Position numbers and translations under genes: made by a program
Part shown: positions 1 to 6,648 of the stretch, piece by piece
Position numbering within the stretch: the first letter of the stretch is position 1
How the letters are laid out: every line of letters starts with the position of its first letter
Notes under the pieces: generated by a model
Told to the model about the DNA's origin: nothing
Seen by the model: the letters and a program-made list of their open reading frames with translations, nothing else
Databases searched by the model: none
Assembly (NCBI GenBank): GCA_029937205.1
Contig: JAPYQV010000067.1
Span: 1 to 9,773, forward strand
Length of the DNA: 9,773 nucleotides
Reading direction: 5' to 3'
Source: Alphaproteobacteria bacterium
GTDB taxonomy: Bacteria > Pseudomonadota > Alphaproteobacteria > UBA828

Positions 1-962
1 ATGCCGACGAGGGCGAACCCGGCACTTTCAAAGACCGCTATTATATGGAGCGCGACCCGCACCGTTTTCTCGAAGGCATGCTGATCGCGGCGCGCGCCGT
101 CGAGGCCGATGAATGCTTCATCTATCTCCGCGATGAATATCCCGGACTGCATCATGTGCTGGCGAAGGAGATTGCCAATCTCTCCGCCGCCGGGCTCAGC
201 GAGGGCACCAAAATTACGCTTCGGCGCGGCGCCGGCGCCTATATCTGCGGCGAGGAGTCGGCCATGCTGGAGAGCCTCGAAGGCAAGCGCGGCGAGCCCC
301 GCCACAAACCACCCTTCCCCTCCCAGGTCGGCCTGTTCGGACGCCCCACCCTGATCAACAATGTGGAAACGCTCTATTGGGTGCGCGATATCCTTGAGCG
401 CGGCGCCGAATGGTTCTCAGGCGAAGGCCGCAATGGCGGCAAGGGCCTGCGCAGCTATTCGGTATCTGGCCGGGTGCGCGAGCCCGGCGTCAAGCTCGCG
501 CCGGCCGGCATTACCGTCAAGGAACTGATCCAGGAATATTGCGGCGGTATGGCCGAGGGACATGAGTTCAAGGCCTACCTGCCGGGCGGCGCATCGGGCG
601 GAATCCTGCCCGCCGCGAAAGGCGATATTCCGCTCGATTTCGGTACTCTCGACGATGAGGGCTGCATTATCGGCTCGGCCGCCGTCATCGTGCTTTCGGA
701 CAAAGACAATATGCGTGACGCCGCGCTCAACCTCATGCGTTTCTTCGAGTATGAAAGCTGTGGCCAATGCACGCCATGCCGCGCCGGCACCGAGAAGGCG
801 GTCAAGCTGATGTCGGCACCTGTTTGGGATCACCCGCTGCTGCAAGAGCTCAGCCGGACCATGATGGACGCTTCCATATGCGGCCTCGGACAGGCCGCGC
901 CCAATCCACTTCTGATGGTAATGAAACATTTTCCCGACGATCTCAGCGAGGCGACAAAATGA
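1..962 (+). CDS. fdsB: NAD-dependent formate dehydrogenase, flavin/NADH subunit FdsB (NuoF-like), 5' truncated
   Basis: This is the FMN- and NAD-binding subunit of the soluble formate dehydrogenase. It takes electrons from the Fe-S chain of FdsA and reduces NAD+. The frame is open to the left edge (first full codon at 3), so about 319 C-terminal residues are visible. The family is usually near 500 residues, so the N-terminal third lies outside. Visible NuoF signatures are ADEGEPGTFKDR at 3-38, the NADH/FMN loop with ICGEE (243-257), and GLFGRPTLINNVETL near 330-375. The C-terminal [4Fe-4S] ligands are C-x2-C-x2-C (codons at 759, 768 and 777) plus the distant Cys at 879. The stop TGA overlaps the fdsA start as ATGA, which implies translational coupling. 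A NuoF subunit of complex I is the alternative, but the following FdhF-type gene makes FdsB the better call. A NuoE-like fdsG is expected just upstream. Confidence 0.93.
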   Translation, partial: ADEGEPGTFKDRYYMERDPHRFLEGMLIAARAVEADECFIYLRDEYPGLHHVLAKEIANLSAAGLSEGTKITLRRGAGAYICGEESAMLESLEGKRGEPRHKPPFPSQVGLFGRPTLINNVETLYWVRDILERGAEWFSGEGRNGGKGLRSYSVSGRVREPGVKLAPAGITVKELIQEYCGGMAEGHEFKAYLPGGASGGILPAAKGDIPLDFGTLDDEGCIIGSAAVIVLSDKDNMRDAALNLMRFFEYESCGQCTPCRAGTEKAVKLMSAPVWDHPLLQELSRTMMDASICGLGQAAPNPLLMVMKHFPDDLSEATK

Positions 963-3712
963 GCGACAAGATTAGCTTCACCCTGGACGGCCAAGCCGTC
1001 GAAGCATCGGCGGGAGAAACCATCTGGCAATGCGCTGAGCGCGCCGGCATCGATATTCCCCATCTGTGTTACACCAAGGCGCCGGATTACCGCGCTGACG
1101 GCAATTGCCGCGTCTGCATGGTCGAGATCGAAGGCGAGCGCGTGCTTGCCGCGTCGTGCATCCGTCAGCCGTCCGAGGGCATGGTGGTCAACAGCGCCAA
1201 CGATCGCGCCACCACCGCACGCAAGATGGTGATGGAATTGCTGGTCGCCGACCAGCCGGCGCGCGAAAGCAGCCATGACCCCAATTCCGAACTGTGGCAC
1301 TGGGCCGAACAGATGGGCCAAACGGATAGCCGTTTCCCGGCGCGCCAAACGCCGGTCGCCGACAACAGCCATACCGCAATGTCTGTCAATCTGGATGCCT
1401 GCATCCATTGCACCCGTTGTGTGCGTGCCTGCCGCGAGGTTCAGGTTAATGACGTGATCGGCATGGCCGGGCGCGGTGTCGGCAACAAGATCGTGTTTGA
1501 TTTTGACGACGCCATGGGAGAATCGAGCTGCGTCGCCTGCGGCGAATGCGTACAGGCGTGCCCGACCGGTGCCCTCATGCCGGCCGGCGGCGTCGGCAAA
1601 ACTCAACCCGACAAGCAGGTCGACAGCGTCTGCCCCTATTGCGGCGTCGGCTGCCAGCTCACCTTTAATATCAAGGACAATAAGATTCTCTCGGTCGAAG
1701 GCCGCGACGGGCCGTCCAATTCGGAACGGCTGTGCGTCAAGGGCCGCTTCGGCTTTGACTATATCAATCACGATCACCGCCTCACCAAACCGCTAATCCG
1801 GCGCGACGACGCACCGCCAAAGACCGCCGACATCGATCTCGACCCGGCCAACCCGCTCACGCACTTCCGCGAAGCCAGTTGGGATGAAGCGCTCGATTTC
1901 GCCGCCGCCGGCCTGAAAAAAATCCGCGACGAAGCGAGCGGCAAGGCGCTGGCCGGCTTCGGTTCGGCCAAGGGCTCCAACGAGGAAGCTTATCTTTTCC
2001 AAAAGATCGTGCGCGCCGGCTTTGGCAGCAACAATGTCGATCATTGCACCCGCCTCTGCCATGCCTCTTCCGTGGCGGCGTTGCTCGAGACCATCGGCTC
2101 CGGCGCGGTTACCGCGAGCTTCAACGAAGCGCGCAATTCCGACGTCATCATCGTCATCGGCGCCCACCCCACATCGAACCACCCGGTAGCGGCCACCTTC
2201 CTCAAGAACGCCGTCCAGCGCGGCGCCAAACTGGTCATTATCGATCCGCGCGGCTCAGCGCTCTCGCGCCACGCCAGTCATTTCCTGCAATTCAAACCGG
2301 GACGCGACGTGGCACTGCTGAACGCGATGATGCATGTCATCGTGAAAGAAGACCTCTATGACGAACAATATGTTCAAGCCCACACCGAAGGCTTCGAGCA
2401 ATTGCGCGACCATCTCAGTAATTTTTCACCGGAGGAAATGGCGCCGATTTGCGGCATTGAGCCCGATGTCATTCGTGACGTGGCACGCCTCTATGCGAAT
2501 GCCGAGGCGGCGATCATTTTCTGGGGTATGGGCATCTCGCAACATATTCATGGCACCGACAATGCGCGCTGCCTGATCTCCCTCGCCCTGATGAGCGGCC
2601 AGGTTGGCCGGCCGGGCACCGGCCTGCATCCGCTGCGCGGGCAAAACAATGTGCAGGGCGCATCGGACGCCGGCCTGATCCCGATGTTCTATCCCGACTA
2701 TCAGTCCGTCAGCGACCCGGCCAAGCAGTCTAAATTTGAAGAGCTTTGGGGCGCCTCTCTCGAACCCGAACGCGGCTTGACGGTGGTTGAGATCATGGAC
2801 GCCGTGCATGATGGCGATATCCGCGGCATGTACATCATGGGCGAAAATCCAGCCATGTCGGACCCCAACGCCCATCATGTGCGCGAAGCCTTTGCCAAAC
2901 TCGATCATCTTGTGGTGCAGGAAATTTTCCTTACCGAAACCGCATTTTTCGCTGATGTCATTCTGCCCGCCACGGCGTGGCCCGAGAAGGACGGCACCGT
3001 CACCAACACCAATCGCCAAATTCAGATGGGCCGGAAAGCGGTGGATGCGCCGGACGGTGTCATGCCCGATTGGTGGATCATCCAGGAACTGGCGCGCCGC
3101 ATCGGCCTCGACTGGAATTACGACCACCCCTCGGATGTGTTTGCCGAAATGAAACTATGCATGGATTCATTCGACAATATCACCTGGCCGCGCCTCGACC
3201 GCGAAAGCGCCGTCACCTACCCGTGCGACGGCGAAGATCTGCCCGGCAATGATGTCATCTTTGGCGATGGCTTTCCGACGCCCTCAAAGCGCGGCAAGTT
3301 CGTTCCGGCCAGCATTATCCCTCCCGATGAGATGCCGGACGCGGAATATCCCATGGTGCTCTCCACCGGGCGGCAATTGGAGCATTGGCACACCGGCGCC
3401 ATGACTCGGCGCTCGCAGGCCCTCGACCACCTCGAGCCCGAAGCGGTCGCCCATCTTGCGCCCAATGAGATGGATCGCCTGGGAATCCGCCCCGGCGACG
3501 ACATTGAAGTGGCAACCCGGCGCGGCCGCATTGCGCTCAAGGCACGCGCCGACACCGGCATCCCGAAGGGCGTGGTGTTCATCCCGTTTTGCTACGCCGA
3601 GGCGGCGGCAAATATGCTCACCAATCCGGCGCTCGATCCGATCGGCAAGATTCCGGAATTCAAATATTGCGCCGCCAAGGTGGAGAAAGCGACAAGCGCC
3701 GCCGCGGAGTAA
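959..3712 (+). CDS. fdsA: NAD-dependent formate dehydrogenase, catalytic Mo/Fe-S subunit FdsA
   Basis: A 917-residue catalytic subunit that oxidises formate to CO2 at a bis-MGD molybdenum centre. Start is the ATG at 959, overlapping the fdsB stop, with GAGG at 948-951 as ribosome site. Domains in order: NuoG-like [2Fe-2S] domain with C37, C50, C53, C67; double ferredoxin domain with C148/151/154/158 and C191/194/197/201; FdhF-type [4Fe-4S] site with C225/228/232/259; molybdopterin oxidoreductase body. The active-site segment DHCTRLCH places C367-H368 where E. coli FdhF has selenocysteine-His, so this is a Cys enzyme. RGQNNVQGASD and the C-terminal dinucleotide-binding domain, with TGRQLEHWHTG, are typical. 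No Cys occurs between 68 and 147, so the His-Cys3 [4Fe-4S] site of NuoG-like relatives is missing. No N-terminal Tat signal is seen, consistent with a cytoplasmic enzyme. Activity would depend on the FdhD and MobA encoded on the other strand. Confidence 0.95.
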   Translation: MSDKISFTLDGQAVEASAGETIWQCAERAGIDIPHLCYTKAPDYRADGNCRVCMVEIEGERVLAASCIRQPSEGMVVNSANDRATTARKMVMELLVADQPARESSHDPNSELWHWAEQMGQTDSRFPARQTPVADNSHTAMSVNLDACIHCTRCVRACREVQVNDVIGMAGRGVGNKIVFDFDDAMGESSCVACGECVQACPTGALMPAGGVGKTQPDKQVDSVCPYCGVGCQLTFNIKDNKILSVEGRDGPSNSERLCVKGRFGFDYINHDHRLTKPLIRRDDAPPKTADIDLDPANPLTHFREASWDEALDFAAAGLKKIRDEASGKALAGFGSAKGSNEEAYLFQKIVRAGFGSNNVDHCTRLCHASSVAALLETIGSGAVTASFNEARNSDVIIVIGAHPTSNHPVAATFLKNAVQRGAKLVIIDPRGSALSRHASHFLQFKPGRDVALLNAMMHVIVKEDLYDEQYVQAHTEGFEQLRDHLSNFSPEEMAPICGIEPDVIRDVARLYANAEAAIIFWGMGISQHIHGTDNARCLISLALMSGQVGRPGTGLHPLRGQNNVQGASDAGLIPMFYPDYQSVSDPAKQSKFEELWGASLEPERGLTVVEIMDAVHDGDIRGMYIMGENPAMSDPNAHHVREAFAKLDHLVVQEIFLTETAFFADVILPATAWPEKDGTVTNTNRQIQMGRKAVDAPDGVMPDWWIIQELARRIGLDWNYDHPSDVFAEMKLCMDSFDNITWPRLDRESAVTYPCDGEDLPGNDVIFGDGFPTPSKRGKFVPASIIPPDEMPDAEYPMVLSTGRQLEHWHTGAMTRRSQALDHLEPEAVAHLAPNEMDRLGIRPGDDIEVATRRGRIALKARADTGIPKGVVFIPFCYAEAAANMLTNPALDPIGKIPEFKYCAAKVEKATSAAAE

Positions 3713-3719
3713 TAGCGCC

Positions 3720-4439
3720 ATGACTGCGCCAGTTGAGCGATTACACGCTCGCCTTCGTGACGGCATTGTCGGCACGGCAAAGCGCATCGTGGTCGGCCTC
3801 AACTGGACCTTCGTCGAGGGGCCGGATGGCGCCGGCCTGGTGCACACGCCAGCCCGCGGCACCGAGGGCTGCCGCAGCCTGCCCGACCCGGGCAGCTATC
3901 AGGGCCGCGCCCTGGCCGATCTTGCCGGCCTGGTGCAATCGGACAATATATTCGAGCGCGTGCTTGGCTATGCCGCGATCAACGCCCACCACAATCGCTA
4001 CGACCTCGAAGGTGCGCCGCTGAACGGCCTCGATTTGATCAAGCCAACGGGCGAGCGCACAGTGGTGATCGGGCGCTTTCCCCAACTTGATGAAAAACTG
4101 CCTGGCGCCGCAGTAATTGAGCAGGAGCCCGGACCGGGCGACTATCCCGTGGAAGCCGGCGCGGAACTCATCCCGGCGGCGAAATATCTGGCGATCACGG
4201 CGTCAACATTCTCCAACGGTAGCCTCGCCGGCCTCCTCGACCTGGCACCGGCGAGCGCCCTCACGGCACTGATCGGACCGAGCGCGCCGCTCACGCCGGC
4301 ACTGTTCGATCTCGGCATCAATATTCTCTCCGGTTTTGTTCCAAGCGATACGGACGAAATCGCCCAGCGCGTCGCCGAAGGCGCTGCCGTGCGCGCCCTG
4401 AAGCCATTCGGACGTTACGTCACTCTGACGTCGCCCTAA
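3720..4439 (+). CDS. DUF4213/DUF364 domain protein in the fds operon
   Basis: A 239-residue protein starting 7 bases after fdsA, with GGAG at 3706-3709 inside the end of fdsA, so it is probably co-transcribed. The N-terminal half resembles DUF4213: GLNWTFVEG at 26-34, and AAINAHHN at 85-92. The C-terminal half resembles DUF364 (putative heavy-metal chelation domain): VVIGRFP at 115-121, a LIPAA...TASTFSNGSL region at 150-169, and GPSAPLTPALFD at 186-197. A structurally studied DUF364 protein from Desulfitobacterium combines enolase-N-like and Rossmann-like parts and was suggested to bind metal; no reaction is established. The position next to fdsA suggests, as inference, a role in metal or cofactor handling for the dehydrogenase. 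It converges on mobA, sharing bases 4436-4439. No signal peptide or membrane segment is seen. Family assignment is firm; function is unknown. Confidence 0.85.
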   Translation: MTAPVERLHARLRDGIVGTAKRIVVGLNWTFVEGPDGAGLVHTPARGTEGCRSLPDPGSYQGRALADLAGLVQSDNIFERVLGYAAINAHHNRYDLEGAPLNGLDLIKPTGERTVVIGRFPQLDEKLPGAAVIEQEPGPGDYPVEAGAELIPAAKYLAITASTFSNGSLAGLLDLAPASALTALIGPSAPLTPALFDLGINILSGFVPSDTDEIAQRVAEGAAVRALKPFGRYVTLTSP

Positions 4440-5059
4440 TCTTTCAGGCGCATCAAGCGCTCCGCCTCGGCTAAATCCTCCGGGCGGTTGGCGTTGAAAA
4501 AGGGATCGTTCGGTTCGGCCGCAAATTCGACTGTTGCCAGTTTGTAGCGTCCGGTCCAGGCATCGACTTTGCGTATTTCTTCCTCGACCATTGCCTGTCG
4601 CAAGGCGCCTCGCAGTGCCACTGGCCAGAGGGCAAATACCGGATGGGCACGGCCCTTCGAGGCGGCGCACGCCATGTCCGCACCCTCCGCCGCAATCGCG
4701 CGCGCCATGCGCGCAACCAGGTCTTCGGGCAAAAACGGCGCATCCGTGGCGAAGCTAGCCAGCCAGGCGCATTCGGGCGCTTTTTCCGCCGCCCATTCCA
4801 TGCCGGTCAAAATGCCCGCGAGCGGCCCAGCATAACTCTCTATCACATCCGGCGCGACGGGCAAGTTGAATTCTGAAAAACGCGCCGGATCTCCGGCGGC
4901 GTTCAGCATCAGCGGCCCGACCTGGGAACGCACGCGCCGCAAGACATGCGTCAGTATCGGCTCGCCGGCGAGCGGGCGCAGGCATTTATCGCCGCCGCCC
5001 ATGCGCCGCGCCAAACCGCCTGCCAGCAGCACCCCGGCAATTTTATTTGCCTCAGTCAA
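4436..5059 (-). CDS. mobA: Molybdenum cofactor guanylyltransferase MobA
   Basis: A 207-residue cytoplasmic enzyme that transfers GMP from GTP to Mo-molybdopterin, making the MGD form required by formate dehydrogenases. The nucleotidyltransferase signature LLAGGLARRMGGGDK occupies residues 11-25. GPLAG is at 78-82, the metal-binding Asp of TDAPFLP is D106, and the C-terminal FNANRPEDL matches the usual MobA N-x-N-x-P-E-D motif. The start is a TTG at 5059-5057: a strong GGAGG (5070-5066) sits 6 bases upstream and no ATG or GTG fits better. The start overlaps the last 8 bases of the upstream GIY-YIG gene, suggesting translational coupling. It is the last gene of the fdhD cluster and converges on the DUF364 gene. 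Placing it opposite fdsA supplies cofactor for FdsA locally, although MobA could serve other Mo enzymes too. Confidence 0.92.
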   Translation of the reverse strand: MTEANKIAGVLLAGGLARRMGGGDKCLRPLAGEPILTHVLRRVRSQVGPLMLNAAGDPARFSEFNLPVAPDVIESYAGPLAGILTGMEWAAEKAPECAWLASFATDAPFLPEDLVARMARAIAAEGADMACAASKGRAHPVFALWPVALRGALRQAMVEEEIRKVDAWTGRYKLATVEFAAEPNDPFFNANRPEDLAEAERLMRLKD

Positions 5060-5621
5060 AGCCGTCCTCCACGACCAGCGGTGCGTCGCCGATCAAACCG
5101 CGCAGCAAATTCTTATCCTCTCCGGCAAGAACAGAATAATCGCTTTCCACAATTACCTCCGTATCAAATTCCGATACGGTTGGTTGATTGACATTCTCCG
5201 CCTCGCCATTGTCAGCGATGCGCTGCATCAAGAGAAACTCCACCAGCCCGAGATAATCGCTGTCAAAACCGTCTTCGCAGAAGGCGCAATAAAAGCGCAT
5301 GCGGCGCGCTTCGGCCAGGGCCAATGCGGCGATGCGATCGATATCGTTCAAGGCGCGCAACCGCGCATCGAATGCCGGCTCGAAACATACCAGGCCATCA
5401 TCGTCGCGCAGCGTATGGGTCAGGCTGAGCACGGCGCCCATATGCTGGTCGATGCGCGCCAACACTTGTTTCGACTGACCGACATAGGCAACGCTGCGGC
5501 CCTTGGCATAACGCTTTACACGGAGATAAACGCCGGCGCGCAGTAATTCCTCATAATCCGGTGCGTCTTCCGGAAACAACCCGGCGCCGTAGGGCCCCTG
5601 CCAGTGCAGTTCAAGTTTCAT
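5052..5621 (-). CDS. GIY-YIG domain protein between fdhD and mobA
   Basis: A 189-residue protein, ATG start at 5621, 11 bases after the fdhD stop, and ending inside the mobA start. I recognise the domain but not the named family. The GIY-YIG core is complete by eye: G30-V31-Y32, Y46-V47-G48-Q49-S50, R56 and H60 on the following helix, a Glu (E128) in a helix VEFLLMQRI, and N145. These match the usual GIY, YIG, Arg, Glu and Asn positions of nucleases in this superfamily. The N-terminal 25 residues and the acidic C-terminal 40 residues have no recognised domain. C112 and C115 form a C-x2-C, perhaps only coincidental. No strong ribosome site precedes the start, so translation may depend on readthrough from fdhD. 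Sitting between two cofactor-maturation genes is odd for a nuclease; a role in DNA repair, RNA cleavage or something non-nucleolytic cannot be told apart here. Confidence 0.75.
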   Translation of the reverse strand: MKLELHWQGPYGAGLFPEDAPDYEELLRAGVYLRVKRYAKGRSVAYVGQSKQVLARIDQHMGAVLSLTHTLRDDDGLVCFEPAFDARLRALNDIDRIAALALAEARRMRFYCAFCEDGFDSDYLGLVEFLLMQRIADNGEAENVNQPTVSEFDTEVIVESDYSVLAGEDKNLLRGLIGDAPLVVEDGFD

Positions 5622-5632
5622 CGGGCGGAGGC

Positions 5633-6502
5633 TCAGGCGGCGCTGCTACCCTTGCGGCGATGGCGGCGCGCTTCATCCGCCACCTCGCGCGCATCGGCAT
5701 CGAAAATAATTCGCTCTTCGCCGGCGAGGGCAATAAAGCGCTTGCCCTTGGCCCGGCCGATCAGTGTGAGGCCGGTGCTACGCGCCAACTCCACGCCCCA
5801 GGCGGTGAAGCCCGAGCGCGAAATCAGTACCGGAATGCCCATCTGCACCGTCTTCAGCACCATTTCGCTGGTCAGCCGCCCGGTGGTGTAAAATATTTTG
5901 CCTTCGGCGCCGACGCCGTTTTGAAACATGTAGCCGGCGATTTTATCGATGGCGTTGTGACGCCCGACATCCTCCATATAGACCAGCGGGTGATCCGCTT
6001 CGCAGAGCACGCAGCCGTGAATGGCGCCAGCCGTCAGATAAAGGCTGGGCTGAGTATTGATCTTGTGGCTCAAACTATAGAGCCAGGAGGTTTTAATCAC
6101 CGCGTCCTTGGGCAATTGGATGTCTTCAATATGCTCCATCAGGTCGCCGAATACCGTGCCCTGTGCGCAGCCCGAGGTCAGCGTCTTCTTACGTAGCTTT
6201 TTCTCGTAATTGGTCTTGCGCCGGGTGCGCACGACAATGGTCTCGATATCCTCTTCATAATCGATTGCCGTCACCTCATCGTCGGGCAGCAGCATGCGCT
6301 GATTCAGGAGATATCCCAGCGCCAAATATTCCGGATGATCGCGGATCGTCATCACCGTGACGATCTCCTGTGCATTGAGGAAAATGGTGAGCGGGCGCTC
6401 CTCGATCACGCGCAGTCCGATTTCCTTGCCGTCCTGGTCGAGCCCACGCATGTCGCGCGTCAGTCTGCTGTCGTCAGGATCGGGCCGAACGATGAATTCC
6501 AC
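5633..6502 (-). CDS. fdhD: Formate dehydrogenase accessory sulfurtransferase FdhD (FdsC-type)
   Basis: FdhD/FdsC binds bis-MGD and passes sulfur from a cysteine desulfurase to the molybdenum, which is needed for formate dehydrogenase activity. From the GTG at 6502 the protein has 289 residues, close to the usual 270-290. I chose it because AAAGGA (6514-6509) lies 6 bases upstream. The ATG at 6559 gives 308 residues but has no ribosome site and would put the 21-bp repeat in the protein. Family motifs, numbered from the GTG: ERPLTIFLN at 35-43, TSGCAQGTVFGD with C112, EDVGRHNAIDK at 177-187, then YTTGRLTSEM and SRSGFTAWGVELA. The E. coli FdhD CxxC (C121/C124) is not kept: C112 is followed by A-Q-G. 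A different C-V-L-C is present at 164-167. First gene of the cluster with the GIY-YIG gene and mobA; the partner enzyme is encoded on the opposite strand. Confidence 0.92.
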   Translation of the reverse strand: MEFIVRPDPDDSRLTRDMRGLDQDGKEIGLRVIEERPLTIFLNAQEIVTVMTIRDHPEYLALGYLLNQRMLLPDDEVTAIDYEEDIETIVVRTRRKTNYEKKLRKKTLTSGCAQGTVFGDLMEHIEDIQLPKDAVIKTSWLYSLSHKINTQPSLYLTAGAIHGCVLCEADHPLVYMEDVGRHNAIDKIAGYMFQNGVGAEGKIFYTTGRLTSEMVLKTVQMGIPVLISRSGFTAWGVELARSTGLTLIGRAKGKRFIALAGEERIIFDADAREVADEARRHRRKGSSAA

Positions 6503-6508
6503 GCTATT

Positions 6509-6514
6509 TCCTTT
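6509..6514 (-). promoter_or_regulatory. Ribosome binding site supporting the GTG start of fdhD
   Basis: AAAGGA on the minus strand, 6 bases before the GTG at 6502-6500. The ATG farther upstream (6559) has only AT-rich sequence before it. This decides the start in favour of GTG and puts the tandem repeat in the leader. Visual match only. Confidence 0.5.
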
Positions 6515-6552
6515 ATCGAATGCGTACCGGGCTTTATCGAATGCGTACCGGG
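6511..6552. repeat. Perfect 2 x 21-bp tandem repeat at the 5' end of fdhD
   Basis: Bases 6511-6531 and 6532-6552 are identical, each beginning CTTTATCGAATGCG on the plus strand. The length is a multiple of three, so it stays in frame with fdhD and would encode RYAFDK twice if the ATG at 6559 were the start. With the preferred GTG start it lies in the untranslated leader, just before the ribosome site. It could be a recent slippage duplication or a pair of protein-binding sites two helical turns apart; the sequence cannot decide. Confidence 0.9.
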
Positions 6553-6613
6553 ATGACATACAGTAAAATATGTGTCCCGGCAGTTTAATATCCAGCTTCG
6601 CTTCACCTTTTCC

Positions 6614-6619
6614 GGGAGG
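6614..6619 (+). promoter_or_regulatory. Strong ribosome binding site in front of an ATA codon
   Basis: GGGAGG at 6614-6619, 5 bases before an in-frame ATA at 6625. The first ordinary start codon in this frame, GTG at 6649, is 29 bases beyond the site, too far to use it. The in-frame stop at 6586 and the lack of ATG, GTG or TTG between 6589 and 6648 leave ATA as the codon this site would serve. Confidence 0.5.
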
Positions 6620-6648
6620 CCAAAATAGAAACCGAATTTTTCGACCAA

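Noticed and set aside
767..958. Upstream extension of the fdsA frame to 767
   Set aside because: These 64 codons lie inside fdsB and encode nothing like FdsA. The ATG at 959 has a ribosome site and gives a family-like N-terminus.
830..1777. A 315-codon minus-strand open frame opposite fdsB/fdsA
   Set aside because: It is antisense to strongly conserved Fe-S protein codons; open antisense frames are common in GC-rich DNA and the translation shows no domain.
2057..2059. Possible selenocysteine site in FdsA
   Set aside because: The codon at the active-site position is TGC, not TGA, so this is a Cys enzyme.
3456..3719. Upstream extension of the DUF364 frame
   Set aside because: It overlaps fdsA in another frame and is rich in Arg and Ala, typical of shadow reading. 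The ATG at 3720 fits the domain start and spacing.
6560..6588. Possible fdhD promoter (TTAAAC, 17 bases, TACTGT on the minus strand)
   Set aside because: Only three of six bases match at each box; the position is plausible but the match is too weak to list.
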